Positions 1 to 8,951 of a stretch of DNA of 64,000 bases are shown in pieces (within the stretch, counting starts at the first letter, position 1; each line of letters starts with the position of its first letter). A program made the position numbers and the translations under genes. The stretch lies in NCBI RefSeq assembly GCF_013328815.1, contig NZ_JABUHN010000001.1:124001-188000 (forward strand), in the 5' to 3' direction. The notes under the pieces are model-generated. The model had not been told where the DNA came from. It worked only from the letters and a program-made list of their open reading frames with translations, and searched no databases. Source of the stretch: Tabrizicola fusiformis (lineage in GTDB: Bacteria > Pseudomonadota > Alphaproteobacteria > Rhodobacterales > Rhodobacteraceae).

Positions 1-542
1 TAGGCCGCAGCATGTCTGCCGCCAAAGGCGCCGTCCGATGCGAGTTCGCCCACCAGTTGGCGCTTTTGCGCCCGGCTGAGATCGGCAACAGAGGTGCCAT
101 TGCGCGCGGTCCAGCCGTGGACATATTGATTGATCCTTTCGTGCCAATCTTCATGGAACAGCACGGCGGGCTGACCGGCGCCCGCAGGCAGGCGGGTCAG
201 ATTGGTCAGAAGTTCGATCGCAGTGTGCAGGTGGGTGACATCAAGATTGATGCACAAGACGCCAATCGCCCGCCCGCCCGGATCGCGCAGCACCGCGCTG
301 ACCGATTTCAGGCGCCGGCCATCGAAATTCACCTTTTCATAGGGGCCGATCACCGCGACATCGGGGCGAAAGTCGATCTCATGCAGCAAGGACGGCTCGC
401 CGATGTCCCGCCGCGAGAAGGGGTTGGCGATATGGGCCACCGTTTCGGTCGCCAGATCATGCAACACCACCTCGGCCTGCGGCTGCAACAACAGCGCGAT
501 GGCGTCGCAAAGCGGGTGAAAGGCGGAAAGGGGCATGGGCAT
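1..542 (-). CDS. YheO/DauR-type PAS-HTH transcriptional regulator (3' end off window)
   Basis: About 180 residues are visible. Residues ~8-120 look like the YheO-type PAS domain (HDLATETVAHIANPF near the start, then VLRDPGGRAIGVLCINLDV). The DLSRAQKRQLVGEL segment near residue 155 normally opens the C-terminal helix-turn-helix, which lies beyond the window edge. Family members such as DauR of Pseudomonas control amino-acid catabolism by sensing a small ligand. The gene diverges from the amidohydrolase operon, with only ~67 bp between starts, so it probably controls that operon and itself. A second ATG lies two codons downstream (536). Function by family is fairly sure; the ligand is unknown. 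Confidence 0.8.
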   Translation of the reverse strand, partial: MPMPLSAFHPLCDAIALLLQPQAEVVLHDLATETVAHIANPFSRRDIGEPSLLHEIDFRPDVAVIGPYEKVNFDGRRLKSVSAVLRDPGGRAIGVLCINLDVTHLHTAIELLTNLTRLPAGAGQPAVLFHEDWHERINQYVHGWTARNGTSVADLSRAQKRQLVGELASDGAFGGRHAAA

Positions 543-561
543 CTCGCGTTAAGCTTGCGGG

Positions 562-583
562 ATTTATACCAGTATGTATAAAT
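562..583. promoter_or_regulatory. 8-bp-arm inverted repeat in divergent promoter (putative operator)
   Basis: ATTTATAC, six bases, then GTATAAAT form a perfect dyad. It lies between the DauR-like regulator (start 542, minus) and the amidohydrolase (start 610, plus). Its AT-rich sequence stands out in a GC-rich context. It may overlap the promoter elements of both genes and is the best candidate operator for the adjacent regulator. Binding is inferred. Confidence 0.55.
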
Positions 584-609
584 TGGACAAGATAATCCAT
601 GGAGGCGCC

Positions 610-1746
<1,137 letters not shown>

Positions 1747-1753
1747 GGAAACC

Positions 1754-2701
1754 ATGATCCAGCTTTCCCGAACTCAGATCGAAGCCTTGGTCACCGTCGA
1801 TTCCGAAATGGCCGAGGCCGTGCGCGACGCCTATCGGGCCATCTCCGACGGGCGCGCCAACCTGCCGCCGGTGGGCCATCTGGGCTTTCCCGCGGCCCAT
1901 GGCGATTGTCATATCAAATTCGGCCATATCGCCGGGGATGAGGTCTTTGCCGTCAAGATCGCTTCGGGTTTTTATGACAACCCGGCAAAGGGCCTGCCCT
2001 CCAGCACCGGGGTTGTGCTGGTCTTTTCGGCGTTGACCGGGCAGATGCAGGCGCTTCTGGCCGATGAGGGCTATCTGACCGATCTGCGCACCGGGCTGGG
2101 CGGTGCGGTGGCCAGCCTCGCGCTTTGCCGTCCGGATGCCCGGCGGTTCCTGATCGTTGGCAGCGGCACACAGGGCTATTGGCTGGCCCGGTCGCTGCGG
2201 CATCTGGCGCCGGCGGCCGATATTGCCATCTGGGGCCGCAACCCGGACCGTGTGGCGGCGCTGGTTGCCCGGCTGGAGGGGGTGACAATCGCCCCCGATC
2301 TTGAAACCGCCTGCCGCGGCGCCGATGTGATCGTGACGGCCACCCCCGCCAACGCCCCGCTTGTTCGCGCCGATTGGGTGCGCCCCGGCTGCCATATCAC
2401 CGCCATCGGCGCTGACAGCCCCGGCAAGCAGGAACTGGAAACCGCGCTGGTCGTTCGGGCACAATTGCGCGTCGCCGACAGCCTGTCGCAATCGCTGGAC
2501 CATGGCGAATTTGCCCATGCCCGCGCGGCGGGGCTGATCGGGCCCGGCGATTGCGCCGAATTGGGTGCGATCCTTTCGGGCCGGGCTGCGGGGCGCCGAT
2601 CCCCGGACGATATCACGATTGCCGACCTTACCGGCGTTGCCACGCAAGACATTGCGATGGCGCGTTCCGTCCTCTCCCGCGCGAAAGGCACCGCCCAGTG
2701 A
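1754..2701 (+). CDS. Ornithine cyclodeaminase/mu-crystallin family protein (EutC/BhcD-like imine reductase)
   Basis: A 315-residue NAD(P)-dependent protein of the OCD/mu-crystallin family. Visible features are VKIASGFYDN with Lys68, YLTDLRTGLGGAVA (107-120), the Rossmann loop GSGTQG (136-141), ITAIGADSPGKQEL with Asp221, and a C-terminal SPDDITIADLTG. This pattern resembles EutC of hydroxyectoine use and BhcD (iminosuccinate reductase) more than true ornithine cyclodeaminase. It is translationally coupled to a EutB/BhcB-like dehydratase, which argues that it reduces the imine that enzyme makes. The family is sure. Reductase rather than cyclodeaminase activity is inferred. Confidence 0.85.
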   Translation: MIQLSRTQIEALVTVDSEMAEAVRDAYRAISDGRANLPPVGHLGFPAAHGDCHIKFGHIAGDEVFAVKIASGFYDNPAKGLPSSTGVVLVFSALTGQMQALLADEGYLTDLRTGLGGAVASLALCRPDARRFLIVGSGTQGYWLARSLRHLAPAADIAIWGRNPDRVAALVARLEGVTIAPDLETACRGADVIVTATPANAPLVRADWVRPGCHITAIGADSPGKQELETALVVRAQLRVADSLSQSLDHGEFAHARAAGLIGPGDCAELGAILSGRAAGRRSPDDITIADLTGVATQDIAMARSVLSRAKGTAQ

Positions 2702-3642
2702 CCGACCTGATCCTTGCCTCTGCCGCGCGTTCCGTCATGGCCCGGCGCCGTATCCGGGCGCATATTCAGGAAACGCCGCTCTTGCCCGCCCGGCGCGAGG
2801 GGCTTTGGTTCAAGGCCGAGAATTTTCAGCTTACCGGCTCGTTCAAGATCCGCGGGGCGGCTTCGGTGATGACGGCGGTTCCCGCCGGGCAGGCGCTGAT
2901 CACGGCGTCATCCGGCAATCACGGCATCGGGGCGGCCCGTGCAGCGCAATCGCTGGGGCGCAAGCTGACGGTCGTCCTGCCGGAAAGCGTCGTGCCGGAA
3001 AAGCTGGCAAAGATCCGGTCCCATGGTGTCGAGGTCGTCCTATACGGCGCCGAAACCGGCCTGGCCGAGCAGCACGCCCAGACCCTCGCGCACAAGACGG
3101 GTGCGCGCTATATCTCGCCCTATAATGATGCCGATGTGATCGCGGGTCAGGGCACCATCGGGCTGGAGCTTCTGGAGCAGGCGGGGCAGATCGACAACCT
3201 CGTCATCGCCATGGGTGGCGGCGGTCTGATCAGCGGTATCGGTGCGGTGATCAAAGCCTTCTCGCCCAGCACACGCATCATCGGTGCCGCTGCCGAAGCC
3301 TCGCAGGCGCTGGCGCTTTCGATGCAGGCCGGGCGGGTCGTGGAATGCGATCATCTGGATACCTTGGCCGATGCGGTGGCGGGCGGCATCGACGAGGGCA
3401 CGCTGACTCTGCCGCTGGCGCAAGCTGTGGTGGATGAGGTGGTGACCTGTTCCGAAGGCGAAATCCTTTCGGCGCTGCGCAGCCTTGCACAGGACGAAAC
3501 GCTTCTGGTCGAAGGCGCCGCTGGCTTGGCCATGGCGGCGTTCCGCAAGCTGGGGGAAAGGACGGCGGGCAAGACCAATATCGTCCTTCTGTGCGGCGGG
3601 AATTTCGATGGGCCAAAGATCCGCGCTCTGGCCTTGGGCTAG
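2698..3642 (+). CDS. PLP-dependent serine/threonine dehydratase-like enzyme (EutB/BhcB-like)
   Basis: A 314-residue fold-type II PLP enzyme. The cofactor lysine is Lys50 in GSFKIRGA, the substrate loop is SSGNHGIG (71-78), and a glycine-rich phosphate loop MGGGGLISG follows. The family eliminates water from beta-hydroxy amino acids. The GTG start overlaps the upstream stop by four bases, giving coupled translation; an internal ATG at codon 14 would remove conserved N-terminal residues. Relatives next to OCD-family genes include EutB and BhcB. No DoeA/DoeB ectoine hydrolases and no BhcA/BhcC genes lie nearby, so neither full pathway is present here. The family call is strong; the substrate is unknown. 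Confidence 0.85.
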   Translation: MTDLILASAARSVMARRRIRAHIQETPLLPARREGLWFKAENFQLTGSFKIRGAASVMTAVPAGQALITASSGNHGIGAARAAQSLGRKLTVVLPESVVPEKLAKIRSHGVEVVLYGAETGLAEQHAQTLAHKTGARYISPYNDADVIAGQGTIGLELLEQAGQIDNLVIAMGGGGLISGIGAVIKAFSPSTRIIGAAAEASQALALSMQAGRVVECDHLDTLADAVAGGIDEGTLTLPLAQAVVDEVVTCSEGEILSALRSLAQDETLLVEGAAGLAMAAFRKLGERTAGKTNIVLLCGGNFDGPKIRALALG

Positions 3643-3660
3643 GGTCAGCGGGCGCCGAAA

Positions 3661-3693
3661 CCGCCTTGCTTGTCTGGGCAGCAAGCAGGGCGG
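3661..3693. terminator. Bidirectional hairpin between convergent operons
   Basis: CCGCCTTGCTTG, a 9-base loop, then CAAGCAGGGCGG pair over 12 bp with one wobble. It sits between the stops of the dehydratase-like gene (3642) and the amidase (3739). There is no strong T-run on either side, so termination is inferred mainly from position and stem stability. Confidence 0.5.
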
Positions 3694-3738
3694 CGGCTCA
3701 GACCCTTTCACTTGTTCCCGAGGGCCGCGGCGCATTCC

Positions 3739-5136
3739 TCACCTGACGCGCGTCCTGTGATCAAGCTGGCACGGGCCGGTCGGCAAACCCGGGTCAAGTT
3801 TGCGCCACGCCTCCACCCCCATGGCGCGCTCGAGGGTCGTGGCAACCTGCAACAGCCGTGCATCGTCATGCCACCCGGCCACAAGCTGCCCGCCGATGGG
3901 CAGACCCTGCCGGGTCAGGCCGATGCAGAAGGACAGGGCGGGATTTCCGGTCAGGTTGAAGGGGCGGGCAAGCGACAGGTCAACCTCCCCCATGGGGCCG
4001 CTCTCATAGCCAAGGGGCTGCGCCGGGGTCAGCATGGTGGGTAAGAACAACAGTTCGGTCTCGGACATGACCGCCGCAACCGCGGCCCACATGTTGCGCC
4101 GCTGGCCGAGGGCGGTGATATAATCGGGCGCCGGGATGGACCTGCCATCCGCCAGCCGCGCCCGCGCCGTGGCCGAGAAACGGTCGGGCCAGCCGTCGAG
4201 TTCGGCGCCGTGTTCGGCGGTTTCCTCGGGCCAGGTGATGCGGCGCGCGATGCGGCCCATTTCGGTGAAATCGGGCAGGCGCACCTCAGTCACAGTGGCG
4301 CCGAGATCGCGCAAAAGCGCGATCGTGGCTTCGGTGGCCGCTGCCACCTCGGGGTCAAGCGTGGCGTGGTCCGGATAGACATGGCGCGGCAGTCCGATCC
4401 GGCATCCCCGCAGGTCGGGCAGATCGGGCGCGACCGGCGGCCCCCCCATCGCCTCCAGCATCAGCGCGCAATCCGCGGCGGTCCGGGCCATCGGGCCGAT
4501 GCAATCCATGCTGCGCGACAGCGGCAACAGGCCGCCGGTGGCAATCAGCCCGTCGGTCGGCTTCAGCCCCGCCACGCCGCACCATGCCGCAGGGTCACGG
4601 ATGGACCCCGCCGTATCGCTGCCCACCGCCCCGGGACACAGCCCCACCGCCACTGCAACGGCAGAGCCCGAAGACGACCCGCAGGGATCGCGCGACAAAT
4701 CCCATGGGTTGCGCACGGCGGGAAAGGCAGCGTCCTCGTTCAGGCCCACCGCATATTTATGCGTGGCGAGTTTGCCCAGAATGACCGCGCCTGCGGTTTT
4801 CAGCCGCTGCACCACCGCTGCATCCCCGCTGGCCATATGGCCGCGCCGATGCGCCGCCTGCACGGTGGTGGGCAGGCCCGCCACGTCGATCAGATCCTTG
4901 ATGCCGACGGGGATACCGTGCAGCGGCCCGCGCCAGCCGCCCCGGGCGATCTCATCCGCCGCCTGCCGCGCCTCATCCAGCGCGGCTTCGGCACGCAGGC
5001 TGTTCACCGCGTGCAGGTGCGGGTCGAAGGCCGCGATCCGGTCAAGGCAGGTCTGCACAAGCGTTGCCGGTGACAGGTGCCCGCCCCGGATCAACGCCGA
5101 AAGCTGTGCGATCGTCAGGTTGGAAATCTCTGCCAT
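3739..5136 (-). CDS. Amidase-signature family amidase
   Basis: A 465-residue cytoplasmic hydrolase with the amidase signature Ser-cisSer-Lys triad. Lys80 lies in VGIKDL, the cis-Ser in CGSSSGSAVAVA (152-163), and the nucleophile Ser178 in SDTAGSIR. Length is normal for the family, which includes aryl-acylamidases, allophanate hydrolase-type and peptide amidases. The GatA role is unlikely because no gatB or gatC is adjacent. The ATG overlaps the stop of the upstream ABC ATPase by one base, so it is the last gene of the transporter operon. It probably hydrolyses an amide imported by that transporter; the substrate is not determined. Confidence 0.87.
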   Translation of the reverse strand: MAEISNLTIAQLSALIRGGHLSPATLVQTCLDRIAAFDPHLHAVNSLRAEAALDEARQAADEIARGGWRGPLHGIPVGIKDLIDVAGLPTTVQAAHRRGHMASGDAAVVQRLKTAGAVILGKLATHKYAVGLNEDAAFPAVRNPWDLSRDPCGSSSGSAVAVAVGLCPGAVGSDTAGSIRDPAAWCGVAGLKPTDGLIATGGLLPLSRSMDCIGPMARTAADCALMLEAMGGPPVAPDLPDLRGCRIGLPRHVYPDHATLDPEVAAATEATIALLRDLGATVTEVRLPDFTEMGRIARRITWPEETAEHGAELDGWPDRFSATARARLADGRSIPAPDYITALGQRRNMWAAVAAVMSETELLFLPTMLTPAQPLGYESGPMGEVDLSLARPFNLTGNPALSFCIGLTRQGLPIGGQLVAGWHDDARLLQVATTLERAMGVEAWRKLDPGLPTGPCQLDHRTRVR

Positions 5137-6095
5137 CAGGCCCCCTCGAACAGGCAGGCCGCACGATGGCCGGTTGCCACCTCGACCGGCGGGGGAAGGG
5201 TTGCGGTGCAGGCCGCCTGCGCCACGGGGCAGCGGGTGCGGAACCGGCAGCCCGACGGCGGATTGGTCGGGCTGGGCAATTCTCCGGTGAGGGGAACGCG
5301 CGGCCGGGCGCGTTCCGCCACCGGGTCGGGGCTGGGCGCCGAAGCGAGAAGTGCGCGCGAATAGGGATGGCGCGGGTCGCCGTATAGCTGGGTCGAGGCG
5401 CCCTCTTCGACGATCTTGCCCAGATACATCACATAATTGCGGCTGGCCGCCTGCCGGACCAGCGCCAGATCATGGGCGACCAGCAGGCAGGCCACCCCCA
5501 GATTGCGGCTGAGATCGAAGAACAGGTTCATCACCTGCGCCCGGACCGACAGGTCCAGCGCGCTGACCGGCTCATCCGCGATCAGGACGCGCGGGTTCAT
5601 CGCCAGCGCGCGGGCAATGGCGACGCGCTGACGCTGCCCGCCCGACAGTTCCCGCCCATAGCGGGGCGCGATGGCGGCGGGCAGACCCACATGGTCCAGC
5701 AGTTCAGTGGTCCGCGCACCGCGGCGTTCGGCGGGCAGCCCTGCGATGACCAATGCCTCTTCCAGCGCCTCGCCGATGGTCTGGCGATTGTTGAGCGAGG
5801 AATAGGGATCCTGAAACACATATTGAATGGCCGACCGCGTGCGGCGCAGGGCGCTGCCCCTGAGGGTAGACAGATCGGTGCCGTCCAGCACGATCTGCCC
5901 CGAATTGGGCGTGGCCAACCCGACGATCGACCGGCTTAGGGTGGATTTGCCACAGCCAGATTCGCCGATCAGGCCGACGATCTCGCCCGCGTTCAGATGC
6001 AGGCTGACACCATCGACGGCCTTGATCGTCTTGCCGCGCTCGACGCTGCGGAAATGGGTGACAAGGTTGCGAACCTCCAGAACGGGCGTGGTCAT
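5136..6095 (-). CDS. Oligopeptide/nickel-type ABC transporter ATPase (DppF/OppF-like)
   Basis: A 319-residue ATPase. Walker A is GESGCGKS (44-51), the signature LSGGQRQR is near residue 157, and Walker B LIADEP is near 175. The C-terminal HPY-type extension holds GCRFRTRCP, usual for dipeptide/oligopeptide/nickel ATPases. It pairs with the adjacent DppD-like ATPase on the inner face of the membrane. Its start overlaps the end of the partner gene by four bases. The cargo is unknown; context suggests an amino-acid amide or small peptide. Confidence 0.9.
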   Translation of the reverse strand: MTTPVLEVRNLVTHFRSVERGKTIKAVDGVSLHLNAGEIVGLIGESGCGKSTLSRSIVGLATPNSGQIVLDGTDLSTLRGSALRRTRSAIQYVFQDPYSSLNNRQTIGEALEEALVIAGLPAERRGARTTELLDHVGLPAAIAPRYGRELSGGQRQRVAIARALAMNPRVLIADEPVSALDLSVRAQVMNLFFDLSRNLGVACLLVAHDLALVRQAASRNYVMYLGKIVEEGASTQLYGDPRHPYSRALLASAPSPDPVAERARPRVPLTGELPSPTNPPSGCRFRTRCPVAQAACTATLPPPVEVATGHRAACLFEGA

Positions 6096-7096
6096 GCGGC
6101 AGCTCCCTTCGGGATGACGGCAAGGGTCAGGTGGTGACAGGCGGCCTGCCAGCCCGGGGTTCCGGCGACCGCCCGCATCGGCGGGCGCAGCGTGGCGCAG
6201 CCGGGCGTGGCGCGCGGGCAGCGCGGCGCAAAGGCACAGCCGCCGATCGGTCCGGCCAGTTGTGGCGGCATCCCGGGCAGGCCGCGGAACGGGCTGCCCA
6301 CCGGGTCTTCGGGGCGCGGAATCGCGTCGATCAATGCACGGGTATACGGATGGGTCGGCGCGCGCAGCACCTGATCCACCGGCCCCACCTCGGCCAGCCG
6401 TCCGGCATACATCACCGCCACGCGGTCGGCGGCATTGGCCACCACCCCGATGTCATGGGTGATCAGGATCATCGCCATGCCCATCCGCGCGCGCAGGTCG
6501 CGCAGCAGGTCTAGAATCTGCGCCTGCACCGTCACATCCAGCGCCGTCGTCGGCTCATCCGCGATCAGCAGTTTCGGTTCGGCGGCGATGGCCATGGCGA
6601 TGACGACGCGCTGGCAGAGCCCGCCCGAAAGCTCGTGCGGATACTGCCGAAGCCGCGCCTCGGGGTCGGAAATACCGACCAGCCGCATCAGCTCCAGCGC
6701 CCGCGCCTCGGCGGCAGCGCCCTTCAGGCCAAGGTGCAGGGTGCAGACCTCGGCGATCTGGCTGCCGATCCGGCGGGCGGGGTTCAGCGCCGTCATCGGA
6801 TCCTGAAAGATCACCGCCACTTCGCGCCCGCGCAGACGGGCCAGCGCAGCCTCGTCCCCGCCGATCAGGTCGGCCCCGGCCAGTTGCGCACCGCCAGACA
6901 GCCCTACCGAAACCCCTTCGGGCATCAGGCCGATGGGGGCAAAGCTCATCACCGTCTTGCCGCTGCCGCTTTCGCCGACGATGGCAAGGCATTCCCCGGC
7001 GGCGACCGACAGGCTGACGCCATCGACCACGCGCACGGCGGCGCTGCGGGTGTAAAGGTCTACGGTCAGGTCGCGGATGTCATAAACGGCATTCAT
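6092..7096 (-). CDS. Oligopeptide/nickel-type ABC transporter ATPase (DppD/OppD-like)
   Basis: A 334-residue ATPase with Walker A GESGSGKT (41-48), a signature variant LSGGLCQRV, Walker B LIADEP and a C-terminal GGCAFAPRCP extension. The ATG at 7096 was chosen because GGAGAG lies just upstream and because it overlaps the permease stop (ATGA). Upstream in-frame sequence is antisense to the permease. It is the second motor subunit of the transporter. The Cys in the signature (GLCQR, usually GMxQR) is a mild oddity. Confidence 0.9.
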   Translation of the reverse strand: MNAVYDIRDLTVDLYTRSAAVRVVDGVSLSVAAGECLAIVGESGSGKTVMSFAPIGLMPEGVSVGLSGGAQLAGADLIGGDEAALARLRGREVAVIFQDPMTALNPARRIGSQIAEVCTLHLGLKGAAAEARALELMRLVGISDPEARLRQYPHELSGGLCQRVVIAMAIAAEPKLLIADEPTTALDVTVQAQILDLLRDLRARMGMAMILITHDIGVVANAADRVAVMYAGRLAEVGPVDQVLRAPTHPYTRALIDAIPRPEDPVGSPFRGLPGMPPQLAGPIGGCAFAPRCPRATPGCATLRPPMRAVAGTPGWQAACHHLTLAVIPKGAAA

Positions 7097-8007
7097 GCTT
7101 TCTCTCCGGTGACAAGCCCCCTGGGCGGCCTGTCCCAGGCGGCGGCCTCGGCCCGGCGGCGGGCCAGCAGGCGGCGGCCCAGGGGGCGCGGCACCCGGTT
7201 CAGCGCGATAGCTTCGCCCAGGAAGTTGAAGGCGACAACGACAAGGGTCAGCGCAAGCCCCGGCAGGATCACCTGCCGCGGATCGCCTTCCAGATAGGGC
7301 AGGCTGTCCACTAGCATCTGGCCCCACTCCGGGGTGGGTGGCTGGATGCCAAGGCCAAGGAACGACAAGGTGGCGATGGACAGCGCCAGCCCCCCGGCAT
7401 CGGCGGTGGCATAGACAAGGACCGAGCCGGTCGTCGTCGGCAGAAGGTGGACGAAGAAGATCCGCAAGGGGCTGGCGCCCATGACGCGCAACGCCTCGAT
7501 ATGCGGTTTGTTCATCACGCCCACCACTACCGCCCGACTGACACGGCAGAAGGACGGCCACCATGCCAGCGCCAGCGCGATGACCATGTTCCAGTAGCCG
7601 GTGCCGAAAATGCCGATCATCGCCAGCGCAATTATCAGCGACGGCATGGCAAGGCCCACATCCGTCACCCGCATGATCGCCTCTTCGGTCCAGCCGCGGC
7701 GGTATCCGGCCAGCGTGCCCAGCCCGATCCCGATGATCAGCGCGATGCCCAGAACCAGCGTGATGCCCACCAGAGAGGTGTTCGCAGCCGCAATCAGCCG
7801 CGAGAACGTATCGCGCCCCAGATGGTCGGTGCCCAGCCAATGCACCAGCCCCGGACCCTGTCCCGCGGCCAGCAGGTTTTGCTTTAGCGGGTCATGCGGC
7901 ACCAGCCAGGGCCCGAAAAGGCCAAGGAACAGGAACCCGGCCACGATCCAGAGCGCCAGCCCGGGGGAAACCCGCAAGGGCCGCGCGGAATTCAGGAAAA
8001 CGGTCAT
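7093..8007 (-). CDS. ABC transporter permease, DppC/NikC-like
   Basis: A 304-residue inner-membrane permease. After a first membrane segment comes the family hallmark PHDPLKQN...HWLGTDHLGRDTFSRL, then several hydrophobic segments. The EAA-type loop that contacts the ATPases reads HIEALRVMGASPLRIFFVHLLP. It should form the channel with the DppB-like partner. The start overlaps the partner's stop by one base. The neighbouring partner is frameshifted in this sequence, so the transporter may be non-functional or the base call may be wrong. Confidence 0.88.
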   Translation of the reverse strand: MTVFLNSARPLRVSPGLALWIVAGFLFLGLFGPWLVPHDPLKQNLLAAGQGPGLVHWLGTDHLGRDTFSRLIAAANTSLVGITLVLGIALIIGIGLGTLAGYRRGWTEEAIMRVTDVGLAMPSLIIALAMIGIFGTGYWNMVIALALAWWPSFCRVSRAVVVGVMNKPHIEALRVMGASPLRIFFVHLLPTTTGSVLVYATADAGGLALSIATLSFLGLGIQPPTPEWGQMLVDSLPYLEGDPRQVILPGLALTLVVVAFNFLGEAIALNRVPRPLGRRLLARRRAEAAAWDRPPRGLVTGEKA

Positions 8008-8947
8008 CAGCGGTCCCCCTGCCGGCGAAGTTTCGGGTCAAACAGCATCACGGCGATATCCACCGCCAGATTGAGCAGGATGAAGAACGAAATGAAGATC
8101 AGCAGCCCGGCCTGCACCACCATGAAGTCGCGGAACTGCACGCCTTGCAGGAACATGGCCCCCACACCGGGCCAGGCGAAAAGCGGCTCGACCACCACGC
8201 TGCCCACCGTCATGGCAGTGAATTGCGCGCCAAAGGCGGTCAGCCAGGCCGGGGCGACATTCGGCAGCGCGTCGCGGAACAGGATCGCATTGCGCCGCAG
8301 CCCCTTGGCGCGGGCCGTCAGGGCGAAGGGGCGGGTCATCTCTTCCTCCAGCCCGACGCGCACAAGGCGGCTGAGAACGCATCCCGGCAGCATTCCCAGC
8401 GTGATCCATGGCAGGATGTAGCTGCGCGGCCCCTGATTGTCGCCGAAGGTCGGGAACCAGCCCAGTTTAAGCGCGAAGCCATAGATCAGCATGGCGCCAA
8501 GGAAGAACTGCGGGGTGGAGGCGCCGATCAGCGCCCCGATCCGGGTCAGCCCGTCCACCACCCCATGCGGCCGCAGGGCGCCCAGAAACCCCATGGCCAG
8601 GCTGAAGAGGCAGGCAAAGATCGCCGCACCGCCCAGAAGCGTTGCCGTGACCGACAGCCTGCGCGCCATCGCCGCGCCCACCTCCTCTCCGGTCTTGTAA
8701 GAGATGCCGAAATCCCCGCTGGCACGCCAGACAGCCAGTGCCAGTAGCGGGTGGGGAGCAGTTCGTTCAGACCCAACTCCTCTTCGATCTCGGCAATCTG
8801 GGCAAAGGTCGCGCCCGGGGTGCGCAGTTCCGCAATCAGCACCGCGACATTGCCGGGCGCCGAGACGACGAGGCCGAAGCACAGCATCGAGGCCAGAACC
8901 AGAAGGATGGCCGCATTGCGGAAGCGGCCGGTCACATAACCCAGCAT
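8007..8947 (-). pseudogene. Frameshifted ABC permease, DppB/NikB-like
   Basis: Two overlapping frames together make one DppB-type permease of about 313 residues. The N-terminal ~75 codons start at 8947 (MLGYVTGRFRNAAILLVLAS) and end with RYWHWLSGV. The rest, from SGDFGISYKTGEEV to the stop, is in another frame. The switch lies around 8714-8730, next to a run of four C on the plus strand, and one missing base would explain it. All other genes of the operon are intact. It is either a sequencing or assembly error or a recent inactivation. The C-terminal half keeps the EAA-type loop (FALTARAKGLRRNAILFRDAL). Confidence 0.8.
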
Positions 8948-8951
8948 CGCC

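Noticed and set aside
1754-3642. Complete ectoine or beta-hydroxyaspartate pathway
   Set aside because: EutC/EutB-like (BhcD/BhcB-like) genes are present, but no DoeA, DoeB, BhcA, BhcC or ectoine transporter genes are seen in the window.
3739-5136. GatA (Glu-tRNA amidotransferase subunit)
   Set aside because: The amidase signature fits, but gatB and gatC are not adjacent and the gene is embedded in a transporter operon.
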